64,000 bases of DNA from Anaeramoeba flamelloides (GCA_027625915.1 JANTQA010000015.1:8771001-8835000); one strand, 5' to 3'; counted from the first letter of the stretch, positions 23,701 through 34,602 are shown. A program made the numbers and translations. The notes: a model not told the origin generated them from the letters alone.

Positions 23701-26700
23701 TAACATTATGGGTAACAAACATTCACAAAGAAAAAAAAAATTTCAGATCAAGGTTTGAAAGTGGGTAATTTTTGTTTTGTAACAATCATGTAACAAATCA
23801 ATTTTTTCGATTTTTTATTTTTGTGGATTCACATTTCAAAATGTTACCGATTTTGTGAAAATTAATTTTTGTGTGAAAAAATGATTTATTAATGTTGTGT
23901 TTCTCAAATCTTGATTTCGCAAAATACCAGTACCCAGTGCAGTCTCGATATTATTAACCCAGCCCAAGTATCAACTGGGCGGGTTGTATGGAAACGTTGA
24001 TATAGGTAACTTCATCTCAATTCATTTCGCTTCAGTTAAGTTCTGTTTTTTTCAGATATAATTATAACGAGATTGGATTGTTTAAGATCAAATCATGATC
24101 AAGTTTATTAATTCGCATCATGATTTTTTATACCCTCGTAACACTCTCCAAACACCTAAAAAAACAAAAAGAGGGGGAATAGCCAAACAACTTAAAAAAG
24201 GGAATTTGGGCAAAATAAAAATAATAAAAAATCAATTTCAAAATTTTGGATCCAGCTAAAATAATTTAAAGAATTAGTAATATTATATCCACATTAAATT
24301 TGGAAATAATTTTGCTTTTAACAAATATTTTTATCATTTTTTTGTCTTCATTTCTTTTTTTTACCATTCCCTTTTTTTAGATATTATGTAATCTGTTTCG
24401 TTTGATCAGAAATTTTTTTTCCAATGATCGATATAAGGTTAAAAGTTGAGTTTAATTAAATAGAAAAATCACATAAAAATAATTGATGGTTTCTAACGAT
24501 TCGATCGATCAATAATTGTTGATGGAATTTCAATAAATTTAGTCAATACAATTTTTTTAGAAAACTAAATTAAGATTCAAATACTTCTGATGAAGTATCT
24601 ATTCTAGATACTCTTTGAATCAGAAGTCTCAATTTTAGTCACTTCGAAATTCTCTCTTTAAAAGATTAGATGGGTTCCGTCTAACCCTTAACAATAAATC
24701 CAATCAATATAATTTTTTTTCCCCGCTCATTTCAAAATTTTTGGACATATAGATTTTTATTTTTTCATTTGGTATTTTTTTTATTTTTTATTTCGATAAA
24801 AAGGTTTACTTATAAAAACATTAATACTTTAGTAACTTACACATGATTTAATATTATGTTTTGAAAAATATAAAAAAATAAACTTTTTTTTGGGATATTT
24901 TTGTTTCTGTGATTTACAAAATTTTTGGAATTGAGTTTAGATTAATAATAATAATGCTAATTTATAAATTTACGTTTTGGATTCTATTATGTCCCTTAGC
25001 TGCCGAATTCAGTCATAAACGATTTTCAAAATTTTGACATGTTCAAATACGGCAAATAAGGGATATATTTCACTCAATTTTTCTATTTGAAATCAAGCTT
25101 TCAGGTTCATAATTAAAAAATATTTCAAAAAAAAATAAATAAATACATATTTTGGTTTCTACCATGTATAGGGTATTTCCAAAAAATCATGGAATTTTTT
25201 TTTACATTTCATATGAAATTCTCTTTGTTGGTTGTTCTTATTTGTAAACTAGCAATACAAAATGAATAGGGTGGCGTTTATAATCCACTTTGTTAATTAA
25301 TGGTTGTTTTAAAATCATTTGAATTTTGAGTTGATAAGGTAATCATTAAGTTGGATTTATTTAATTATAAAGACTTTTTTTATAAGCTCTGTTATCAATT
25401 AACGGATATTTTTAAAAAATAAAAAGAACAAAACAATGTTTGGGTTTTATTTAAAGGAAAATTTTATTTTTTTTTTTTTTAAAAAGAGATTTTTTGTTTG
25501 GATTTCATTTCTTATTATTAGTGGATCTTACAATATCTTTTTCAATCCACGATAAAGTTTCAAAAATCGTGATTTACATTATAAAATCGAGGTATTACAG
25601 AAAGTCACAATAAAACTTCAAAAATCGCGATATTCTATAAAAAAATCGATAATTGTCTAAAAATGGTGATAAATATCAAAATACCGTGATAAAAATAAAA
25701 TCACGATATAATAGTTGTTTACTTTTTAGGGCTAATTCAAGGATATTTTTAAAAAGAGAAATTCGTGTTTGATCAAACAAACAGATTTTGTGAAAAAAAG
25801 TTATTCTTTGAAAAAACATCAAAAAAGATACTTGATTCAATCAAGGATCAGATCAAGAGTTTTCATTGTCTTTTCCTTGTTTTGATTTGGTAAACAAATC
25901 GATCAATCCTTTAGATCAACAACAATAATAACAAAAGGCAAATAAATAGTTTATCGGTATATTGCCGTATAATAAATTGATATGAAAATAAAAAGGTTTT
26001 TAAAACTATCAACTCACCATGAATTCTTTAGGGAATATTTCTTCAGTTTTATCATTTTCTTTATTCTTTTCAAGTTTAAAGGAGTTGGATAACTTTTCAA
26101 AAGATTTCTAAATAGCCTAGCCACGGCATAAATAATTATAAAAGGTGTTTGGAAAGCTTGTTTCCGTCTTTTGATTCTTATTATTCTCTTATTTTTGCAG
26201 TTTACAGAAAACTCAGCTAAGAAGTTTAAAGGGCTTTTTTTAAGCACTAACCTAAAAGAATGAAAATTCCTCTTTCTTCTTTTTGATTATCTTAACTTGC
26301 GAAGGCAATCCCCCCATTTTAAAAAAGCACATCTATCTTATATTCAAGCACATTGCTGAAATGGGTTATTATTTGTTTGATCATAACATTCACTTAAAAT
26401 TTTCCTTTTTTGCAAAATAAAAAAAGCAACAAATGAAAAGAAAACAATTGTTTTTTATATTAAAAAAATCAATACCGTTTATAAAACGTTATTTGTCTTT
26501 CAAAGCTTTCAAACACTTAAAAACAATTAACAACCCTTGCAAGCACTTTCCAACATTTTTAAAGTGGAAAATTGTTCTAAAAAAGGAAGATATTTTGTAA
26601 AAGCCAAGAGATTTTTTTGAAGGAAATTTCAAAAAAATAATTTTTCTTTTTTTCGCAATAATTATTTTTTCTCGATTAAGTAGTTTATCACGATTTTATG

Positions 26701-27151
26701 ATTTTTTGCAACAAAGGAAGGATTAATTACGATTGTATAAAATTATCACAAATATCTCGCTAATATTTTGATAATCCATGTTATCATCAAAGCCTCTATT
26801 AAATTCAACATATTAACTTTTCATTTTTTAATTTTAAAATTATATATTATTATCATCATTTTAAATTGGTTTGATTCTCTTCACAGAGCATATTTAACAG
26901 CATTTGACTCATATGATGTTACTGTTGGAAATGGATTCATTTTGAATGGTTTACATTACATTGTTTATCGATTCTATGATACTTTGATTTATGGAAGAAA
27001 TGGCAAAGCTGGAGAAGGTGCTGGTATCTGTTTACACAAATTCACAAGAACATCTGACAACAAAGAATTATATGCGTTGATCACTTATGAATACCCTGTT
27101 CTTTCTGCTCGTGCAATTCCTATTTTACAAAAATTTTGTAAAGAACTATAA
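19820..27151 (+). CDS. Profilin with Lys/Glu/Asn-rich N-terminal extension, copy B (two exons, 6.8 kb intron)
   Basis: Exon 1 is 19820-20076 and exon 2 is 26887-27151, joined across an intron of 6810 bases with the same donor (GTAAAC), acceptor (TTCACAG) and phase as copy A. The product is 173 residues. It differs from copy A by two fewer residues in the acidic run and by Pro to Ala (GEGAGI) and Gly to Glu (NKELYA) changes near the C terminus. The intron contains copies of families B and C, blocks I and M and a degraded coding remnant, yet its first 650 and last 75 bases match copy A. Both splice sites and the frame are intact, so the gene may be functional if such a long intron is removed. 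Role as for copy A. If splicing of this intron fails, the exon 1 product would end at the TAA directly after Ile-Lys. Confidence 0.8.
20726..21680 (+). pseudogene. Degraded coding remnant inside the profilin B intron
   Basis: Three stretches with balanced codon use stand out from the AT-rich intron: about 20705-20911 (WISYRETSKANPINNAHF), 21250-21405 (SYPYPLTCEEYRFRILYF) and 21390-21680 (LKRYFLDPIRSIAHEPF). They lie in different frames and do not form one intact gene. It begins where the duplicated profilin segment ends, so it arrived with, or after, the event that separated the intron halves. I do not recognise the protein; the LxxYFLxPIRSI part weakly resembles a RhoGEF DH helix, which is only a guess. 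Confidence 0.4.
21981..22564. mobile_element. Family C element, copy 2 (inverted)
   Basis: Starts TAAACTCCATTTCACTCAAA and ends GGCTGAAAAACAGTTTA, about 584 bp. Its interior matches the reverse complement of 41791-42372 (ACGATTGTTTAGAAAT, GATTTTGATCTAAAAATTGA). Confidence 0.78.
23320..23905. repeat. Repeat block I with internal TTCACA/TGTGAA motifs
   Basis: About 580 bases in which TTCACA, TGTGAA, GGTAAC and GTTACC recur in both orientations (for example CACAAAATCGGTAACATTA near 23690 and AATGTTACCGATTTTGTG near 23838). This gives two arms able to fold on each other. It could be a foldback transposon; no second copy was found in the window. Confidence 0.45.
24545..24725. repeat. Dispersed repeat M, copy 1
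   Basis: Similar to 37645-37800 (shared AAAACTAAAT, ATACTTCT, CTCTTTGAAT, AGAAGT, CAATTTTA, TCACTTC, AACAATAAATCCA). The pair ATACTTCTGATGAAGTAT and CTTTGAATCAGAAGT suggests a small foldback. Confidence 0.5.
25505..26798. mobile_element. Family B element, copy 1 (inverted, one end degraded)
   Basis: The right end TGTTATCATCAAAGCCTCTA is intact apart from one change. The left end is no longer recognisable, but subterminal sequence (CACGATAAAGTTTCAAAAATC, followed by AATCGCGATATTC) matches the inverse of 57270-57345. The interior block with CTTGATTCAATCAAGGATCA matches the inverse of about 57030-57055. It ends about 90 bases upstream of profilin B exon 2. It has no transposase gene; a 77-codon frame on the minus strand (26014-26247) is not kept in the other copy. 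Confidence 0.75.
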
Positions 27152-28404
27152 ATTCAAATTCAAATTACAAAACGAACTATGAAAAATATTTTTTTTTTCT
27201 TTATTTTTTTTTGATTTTGATAAAAAACTATTCTCTTTTTTTCTTTTTATATATTAAATTTAACTTGTCTTAATTTCATTTTGAAAAATTCTTTCTCAAA
27301 ATATTAATAGTGCATTTAATATTTAAGATCTTAACTTTTTATATTCTCAAATTAATTATTATCAATAAAATGAAAAAAAAAATTCAAATATTCAAATATT
27401 TAGAAATTTTTTAACAATAAATAATTTTGATTGTTTTTAAACTGTTTTTTGTGTCTGTCTCTTCTTTATTTTTAAAAATTTCTATTTTATTTAATTGAGA
27501 AAATAAATTCTAAATTAGGTACAAGAGAAAAATGTAAAGTATTTTCAAAAAAAGTTTGGAATTATGTTTTATATTTTTTTTTTTTTTTATATTTCAAATA
27601 ATATTATCTTTGGAAGTATTTATATTCGTAAATTGGTTTTTTTAAAATTCAAATGAATATTAATTCAAATCGAATCAGTATCGATCGGTAATATTTCGAA
27701 AAAAAAAATAAATGAAAAAAACTTTAAACAGTATTTTTTTGGACAAAACATCATTAGATGAATTTTAATAAAAATAAAATCAAGTTATAAATTTTCTCTT
27801 CTATTGAGACCATTTATCATAATAAAGTCTTTTTTGGAATAAAAAAAATCATGATCCAAAAAGTAAAAAAATAAACACTCATTATTTATACTTAAACAAT
27901 AATATATAAAATTCTGATCAGAAACTTTTATTTCTTTTATTGGAGTAATTTTTTCAGATATAATTTTTAATTATTATGAAAAATCGATTAGTAATGTATC
28001 GTAATTCTGTGTATTTATATCGTTATCTTAGAATTGTATTAGACCCGAAAATTTGAATATAAATTTCGTTTTTTTTTTTTTTTTATATGGGGTGGATGAT
28101 ATTTTATTATTGTTTTGAAAAGCGATTCATCCATATGAGTTAATATTATTTTATAATTTCAGTTGTTGATTTTGATTCCTAGGTTTTAAAATGGTTATAT
28201 ATTAAATGTAATTTCAAATTTTTCTTGTGTAAAAACCTGTTTGTTATACAAAAAGAAAGAAAAATAAATATATGTCTAATAAATATTCGTTCAAAATTTT
28301 TATGAAGCCAAAATTCAATTTTTGAAAAAAAAATATTATTTAAGAAAGTAGATACATAATACCAGTTTTGAAAACTTTTAATTATGTGAAACTTGTTGAA
28401 TTTG
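27152..28404. other. Intergenic DNA after profilin B
   Basis: About 110 bases shared with the 3' flank of profilin A, then AT-rich sequence with no gene or recognised element. Confidence 0.5.
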
Positions 28405-29718
28405 TTTTTTTTAGTGTTCCTAGATATTGAAACTTTGAAACCATAACACCACCTTTTGTTCTAATTGTGAAAGTAAAAAGCAAATGAAACCAGAATATAA
28501 TCTTCAATTTTTCAATTTTTTGAACATTTTTTTTATTAAAATTTTTGATTTTATTAAATTTGTTTTTGGGTCGAGAGATGTGTTTATACGGACGAAAATA
28601 ATCAAGTGGTAAAACAAAAAAATAGACACAAAATGGTGTTTCTTTGAAGCAAATATTTTCTTTTAGTGGGTCAAACACGAAAATACCACATCTACAAATA
28701 AACTTGTTAAAATCAAGAATAAAAAAAAATGATCAAAGTATATTACGAAGTTTTTTATTTATTTTTTCTTTATCGTTGTAATTTAGATAAATCGAAACAA
28801 TTTATAACCATGAATTCCTTGTTCCTTTGCCATTTATTATTCTTTAAACATGTATTATTTTACAAAATTATTTGCAAAAAACTTTTTTTTTAAATATTTT
28901 AATCAAACAAATTCAAAATAAATAAATCAAAGATATGGTCTCCAAAAAGTAAAATACATGGGTTGAATTCTTGGAATCAAAAAACAGCTACGAAAAAAAT
29001 CGATCCTAAGAAAAACAGAAATTAGGAAAAAAGTGAAAAAGGTGGTGAGAATTATTTTGAGTTTTCGATTAAATTATAAATAAATAATTTTTAAATCAAA
29101 TAAACATATCGAATGAATCTTTATTTCTCGGAAAATTTCAAAAAAATCTCCTGTTTCAGGAAAAAAAATCTGAATTTGTTGAATTTGAAAATAGGGGTTT
29201 TTAATATTTATATTGGAAATTATATAGGAATTGGAAGGAATTCGGATCTTAGAAACTTACTAAAAAAGGGTATTTTCATTTAAAATTGAAATAAAATTAA
29301 GAATAAAAGAAGGGGTGGTTTTATTAAATTTTTTAGATTAAATCAATAAATAAATGTTATTTTGTTTATTTTTTCTTAATCTATCTTTTTCGTTTTGATT
29401 TTTTTGTTGGTTGGTAAACATATTATATTAGGATGGGTTAAGCTCTTTTATTTATTAAAATATCAATGTATTTGGTTAAAGAAATTACAGTTAGTTCCTC
29501 ATTTAAGGTACAAACTTTCAACGGAAATTAAGACGCAATAAAAATATCAAATTAAGGCACAAAATCCAGATTCTAAAAAAATAATTTGTAAGAAAAAAAT
29601 TCTAAAAGTTGTGCATTAATTGGGGTTTTTTTGTATTTAAATTTCATTGAAAATTTGTGCCTCAAAAGTGGAACTGGCTGTATTAGAATAATTCATTTTT
29701 GTATAACGGGTAGAGCTT
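28405..29718. mobile_element. Family H element, copy 2, interrupted by a family A MITE
   Basis: Aligns with 40366-41476 from AGTGTTCCTAGATATTGAAAC onward, through TTTGAACATTTTTTTTATTAAA and the GGGTTGAATTCTTGGAAT block. The last 60 bases are separated from the rest by the family A insertion at 29486-29682. The terminal GTGGCAC motif has decayed. Confidence 0.68.
29486..29682. mobile_element. Family A foldback MITE, copy 2, nested in family H
   Basis: Flanked by TA; left arm TACAGTTAGTTCCTCATTTA, right arm ending GTGGAACTGGCTGTA. The arms show more mismatches than the copy at 10624. The interrupted host sequence (AAAGAAAT and AGAATAATTCA) is continuous in the family H copy at 40366. Confidence 0.8.
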
Positions 29719-29804
29719 GAAATTTAGAAAACTATTTAACACATGGTATAAAACCAAGAATAATAACCAGATATGTGCCGCACAATAATTAAAATACTAG
29801 ACAT

Positions 29805-30330
29805 TGGTTATAAATTAGAATACTCGCAAAACAAAAAAAAATAAATAATTGATAATACTTGTTGTAATCGAATTTGTTACACTTTTGGAGAGTACAAAAT
29901 AAAAAATCCATTTGTAATTTTTTTAAAATTTTATTACAATTATTGATCGATCAAAGGGAAGACATCATCAACTAAATATATTTTCTTTTTTTATTTTGAA
30001 GAACTCAACTATAACATAATATCAATTGTTGAAAAAAATATATTTGATCAAATGAAACAGGTTGGATAAGTCGTAAAAATGAAATGAAAAAAAAAACTCA
30101 AAAATGAAATTTTTTTTTTCATAAATGTCAAAAATTAAAATTAAACCAATTTGAATAATAATACATGGTAGTGGTTCTCGTCGTTATCTTAACTATGAGA
30201 AAATTTTTGAATTTTAGTTCACTAAAAGCAAATCGGTGTTTAAAGTATTTTTATTAATACACATTTTATCTAATATTTATTATCCAAATAACTAATACAA
30301 ATAAATAAATCAAACCTGCTCGTGTGATGC
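29805..30330. repeat. Dispersed repeat J, copy 2
   Basis: Partner of 15850-16320 (CGCAAAACAAAAAAAAATAAA, ATTGATCGATCAAAGG, GAAGAACTCAACTATAACA). More diverged towards its right end. Confidence 0.5.
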
Positions 30331-31145
30331 AAATTATAATAAAATAGCTGTGTGTTGAATTTGGATGTGAAGGATAAAAAAACATATTTTTTTTTTTTTT
30401 ATGTGTTTCTTTTAAATGCGAATGTGCAAAAAGTGATTTATTAATATTTTATGTTATCGGAGAAATGACAAATTTAGTAAAAAATCTTAAAATATTAAGA
30501 CATCACTTTTTGCAGATATGTATAGCAACCTTTTATACATTATATTAAACCTAAAAAAATTGAAAATTTTTATTTGTGAATAAATAATATTAGGCTTAAT
30601 AAATAAAAGGTGAATCAAAATTTTTCGCAAATTTTATTGTATAACCTTGAAAATAACTTTTTAATAAAGATTTTTATTTATTTAAACATATACACTTTCT
30701 CTTTGTTTTGAAATTTGGTACTTTTATTTCATTTTTTTTTTTTTTTGAACGAACACAAAATTGAAGTGTTTAAGACAAATAAGTCCAATAGTAAGTTATA
30801 AAGAAGTTTTATCCATTGTTGAAATATTGATTTTTTTCTGTGGGGTTGGTTTTCTTTAGTGATTAAAAAATGACTAACATTTTTTTTTTTTTCTGTAATT
30901 GGGTAAAGGGAAAAAATTTTTTTTCATTGATAATGTCTAAATCAAAATCTTTTAGTAAGTATCTTTGGTTCAATCACATTAGTCTTATAATCTTCAATAC
31001 AGATTAAGGAAGAAAAATAAAAATAAATTCATTTTTTAATTACTTTTGAACCTCTATAAAAGTAATGTGAAGATAGAGATTCATAAGATTAGAACGAAAA
31101 GAGTACATTCTTGTATCTAATACAATAAAATATTATTTCATTGCC
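30331..31145. other. Intergenic DNA
   Basis: No gene or clear repeat recognised; several T runs. Confidence 0.45.
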
Positions 31146-31169
31146 GGGGGGGGGGGGGGGGGGGGGGGG
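31146..31169. repeat. Run of 24 G
   Basis: An uninterrupted G homopolymer in a sequence otherwise dominated by A and T, preceded by ATTGCC and followed by TATACAGTG. Confidence 0.95.
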
Positions 31170-31254
31170 TATACAGTGTTCAAAACAATGTGGTTAAAAC
31201 AACTATAATCCTTATTTCAAATATAACCCGTGCTTTTTTTTTTTTTTTCTTGGG

Positions 31255-31600
31255 CAGGTGAAACATCCAATCCTCTACCCAATAGTATACCTAAGTTGAA
31301 ATCAATTTTGAAAGTAAACGTCTTGTAATTTTCAGTAAATTTTAATTTAGGAATGCAATTTGTTCAAAATTTTTTCTAATATTCTCAATTTTTTTGAAAT
31401 TTTTTATGAATTTTTGATGTAAAAAATTCGATTACAAAATTTACTCTATTTTTTGAGATAAATTTTTCTAATTTGATCTTTCATTTTTACATTTATTTTT
31501 AAATAATAAAACTTTAATAAACCTATACAAAATTTAATTAGGGTTTATTATCAGTTTCTTGGATCGATTGATGTATAGGTCTTCTATAACAAAAAAACAC
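31255..31600. repeat. Dispersed repeat N, copy 1
   Basis: Similar to 46875-47230 (shared CCAATAGTATACC-like, ATCAATTTTGAA, AATTTAGGAA followed by GCAATT, ATTTTCTC). The ends are not defined. It was probably one element, now diverged. Confidence 0.5.
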
Positions 31601-31672
31601 ACTTTTTATTTTGAAACATGGATTAAATTGTTTTCCACGTTTTATTTCAACTACAGTAAACCTTAAGGTTTA

Positions 31673-32226
31673 CAATCCCTGAAATTTGAAAAAAGATTAT
31701 CTGGTGTAGTTTGTCACCACTTGTTAATTTGGTTCTTAGCTGATCGATCATGTACTTGGTATGGATTTTAATAGTGGTTCAAAATGGCAATTTTTGACAA
31801 TTTATTTTTTTTTTTTCCGAAATCTGAATTCAAGAGTCTAGGATCAATAGATTGATAGGTGTTCAAGAATAACTTTTGAATTTTTGTTTGTAGCAAAGAA
31901 TCTTGGTTTACTTTTATGTCAATTAATCAAATCAAAAAATATCATTTTTTAAAAGCTCCTAATAAAACCAAACTTAATTAAAAATTTTAATCAACAACCT
32001 ACAAACCACATTTTTTTATAACTTAAGTTATAGCCAATTAACCCTAAACTCTTCAATTCGTATTTCGGAGAAAAAAAAAAGAAATTGACAACCAAAAATT
32101 TCCTATTTTGAACAACTATTAAAACCCATACCAAGTACAAGATCGATCAGCTAAGAACCAAATCAACAAGTGGTAACAAACTACACCAGATAATCTTTTT
32201 TCAAATTTCAGGGATTGTAAACCTAA
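31673..32226. mobile_element. Family G element with long terminal inverted repeats
   Basis: The first and last about 120 bases are inverse complements with only a few mismatches. They run from AGGTTTACAATCCCTGAAAT through ATTATCTGGTGTAGTTTG, CACTTGTT, GGTTCTTAGCTGATCGATC to TACTTGGTATGG. The centre is AT-rich with no gene. A solitary end lies at 15199-15240. Its right edge abuts a family E MITE. Confidence 0.85.
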
Positions 32227-32406
32227 TGGGGACTAGTTTCTATTATTTTTTTTTTTTTTGACCAATTTCTAAATAAGGATTCCTTCTCTAGAAATATGTT
32301 TAATATTGAAAATAAACAGGATTTTCAAATCTAAGTAATTGGCAATAAATTTTCTCAATCTCTATTAAATTTAAGTAAAAAAATTTAATAGAGACGAGTT
32401 CCTTAA
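32224..32406. mobile_element. Family E MITE, copy 2
   Basis: Left TAATGGGGACTAGTTTCTATT, right AATAGAGACGAGTTCCTTAA. The interior matches 10108-10287. It shares its first bases with the end of the family G element, which suggests that one inserted at the edge of the other in a TTAA-like site. Confidence 0.7.
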
Positions 32407-32774
32407 ACAAAAATTTTCCAAATAAAGGTATTTTCTTCAGAATAAAAAACTTTAGAAAATTCTAGGTTTTAATTGATTTCGGTTCTAAATGATTTATATT
32501 TAAAAGTTTGAAAAGCCAATTTTAAACACAAAAATAATATTCGCTGATCATATAAATTGGATTTTACTCAAAAAGTAAGTTACAAAAAAAGAATAACATA
32601 AACAAAAAATTTAAAATGGTGAATTATATTTTATTAATGAATTGAAGAGTTATCATTCAAGAAAAGGAAAAAATCCAAAATTTGAAAAATAGAAAATTTT
32701 GTTTAAAGGATCATTTTAATTCTCGAAAAAGAAATTCAAGTCCTTTAAAAAGAAAGTAAATTTTTGTTTACAAT

Positions 32775-33221
32775 TTAATTTTTTTTCTTTTTTCCTTTGC
32801 CTTTGCCCTTTCCTTTACCTTTTCCTTTGCCTTTGCCCTTTCTTTTTGTTGGTGTTTTTTTGCCTTTACCCTTTTTTTTGGCTGGGGTTTTTTTCTTTTT
32901 TGCTGGTTTCTTTTTCTTGTTGAGTCTTCTCTTTTTAAGATTTCTAAATCGTGTTTTTTCATCAGGATCAAGTTTGAAATGTTGTTTGTCTTGGATCAAG
33001 CACTCGTCGTCAACTAATTTAGAGATACAGTTTCTTAAATATACGTTATGAGCCTTACCTACTTCATAATTTTCTTTGATATAGGAACTGATAGCTTGTC
33101 TCGAAAGTCCTTTTCTTACTCTTGTTGTTAAGATAGCTTCATAGACCATTTCGTGGTATGGTGGGTTCTTTTTGACAGTTTTTTTCTTTGGGGTTCTTTT
33201 TCTTTTTCTTGGTGAAGTCAT
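32775..33221 (-). CDS. Linker histone H1-like protein
   Basis: A single exon of 148 codons, ATG at 33219-33221, TAA at 32775-32777. It has a short basic N tail, a winged-helix domain at about residues 20-85 (PPYHEMVYEAI, SRQAISSYIKENY, LRNCISKLVDDECLIQ, HFKLD), and a Lys-rich tail from residue 95 that ends in Lys-Gly repeats. The domain order and the PPYHEMVYEAI-type helix 1 match H1/H5 linker histones, which bind the nucleosome dyad and compact chromatin in the nucleus. The tail has the usual K/P/A character (KKKPAKKKKTPAKKK) and then an unusual run of about nine Gly-Lys pairs, encoded by a CCTTTGCCTTTGCCC-like microsatellite on the plus strand. Length is in the short range for H1. The AT-only sequence upstream gives no clear promoter motif. 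Confidence 0.9.
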   Translation of the reverse strand: MTSPRKRKRTPKKKTVKKNPPYHEMVYEAILTTRVRKGLSRQAISSYIKENYEVGKAHNVYLRNCISKLVDDECLIQDKQHFKLDPDEKTRFRNLKKRRLNKKKKPAKKKKTPAKKKGKGKKTPTKRKGKGKGKGKGKGKGKGKKKKN

Positions 33222-33829
33222 TTTGGTTGTTTTTGATTATATTATTAAAAAAATAAATGATTTTTATTATTGGTTTTTTCTTATAACTTTGATTTGAATT
33301 TAATATTTGTGAATAATAGTTTTGCAGAAGTGCGGAGATGGGATTTTTCATTGAATTATAGATATGTAGGGATTTTAAATAGCTTATTATATTATATTTA
33401 TTTTGTAAAATTAAACCAATAATTTTCCGATTTTGTTTTGGAACTATTATTTGTCGAAAAAACTTATTATTATATTTTCTCGAAATATTTATTATTAAAA
33501 CATACTTCTCCTTATATTATCAATTATTATCATCATGTTCATAATGATTTTTTTACTACTTTTGTAGAATTCCTTAAACTAATTATTAATTGAGAATAAA
33601 TAGATTTCTTGAAAAATAAACTAAAAAAAATTCAAATGTTTAATCATTTATGAGAATAATAATTAGTCATTTATGATCAAACAAATGACAAAATATAAGC
33701 TAACAACACAACACCGTTTGAAATATTTTATTGTATTATTGATTCCAACTCAAGGATCAAAGTTATTTCTATTTTAAAAAAAAAGTCGTTACATTGATCA
33801 GAAAAAAAACAAGAAATAAAATTTTCACA

Positions 33830-34330
33830 AGAAGATGGCAGTAATCAAGAACAACACACTCTTGATAAATTTCAAAATTTAACAGTAACTGAATTATTTG
33901 GGAAAAAACTATTCCAGTCAAAAATCAAAATGAAAATTATGAAAAAGAATTTACAAAGGAAATGAAAAAACGAATTTTTTTGTTAATTTTCCTTTTTATT
34001 CTTTTATAGGTTACTTTAAGTTCCAACTGAAGAAGTTTTATATAGAATCAAACATGTACATGATGTAGCTACAATCAAGCAACAAACAGAGAAGATTAGA
34101 ACATACAAGTAATTGTGAAAGAGAATTTTGTCAAACATAATATTCGAATTATAAATGGGAAATATTTTTGACTTCCTTTTCCTTTTTCAAATGGAGTTTT
34201 TAAATTCCAAATTAATCCCACGAAAACTATTGTTAATAAAAAAGATGGAAAATATAGTGTATATTTTTTCCCATTTGTAATTCAAAAACAAAACTAATTT
34301 TTGTTTTAATTATTTTTTTAGAGTAGCAAA
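33830..34330 (+). pseudogene. Decayed host-like gene remnant, unidentified
   Basis: Several adjoining coding-like pieces with balanced codon use are separated by frame changes: EDGSNQEQHTLDKFQNL (about 33833), VPTEEVLYRIKHVHDV (about 34022), VKENFVKHNIRIINGKYF (about 34117) and FKFQINPTKTIVNKKDGKY (about 34199). They are all on the plus strand in a plausible order, but do not form one intact frame, and the splice sites needed to connect them are not convincing. I do not recognise the family. It could also be a gene with sequencing errors or unusual introns. Confidence 0.45.
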
Positions 34331-34602
34331 AAGATCAAACCCACACAATTGTAGTGGATAAAAGAGGTGTCTCAAAAACAAAATCCATGAACTTGAATTT
34401 TTTTTGGTTTATTTCATGTTTTTGCTTGTAAAAAAGTATTTTTTTCAAATTATTTCTTAAATTCAAAATATTTGACTAACTCAGATGGTTGGTTGTTAAG
34501 ATTAAGCCAAAAAAATTATTTCCAAGAAGCTTTATCAAAATGTTGATTCCCTAGGTTTTAGTTTAGTACTCATTTCATTCATCAAGTTACATATATATAT
34601 AT

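Noticed and set aside
26014-26247. 77-codon minus-strand frame as a possible transposase piece
   Set aside because: Not maintained in the second family B copy and has no transposase motif.
28382-28678. 98-codon minus-strand frame
   Set aside because: Mostly within a family H copy; not open in copies 1 and 3.
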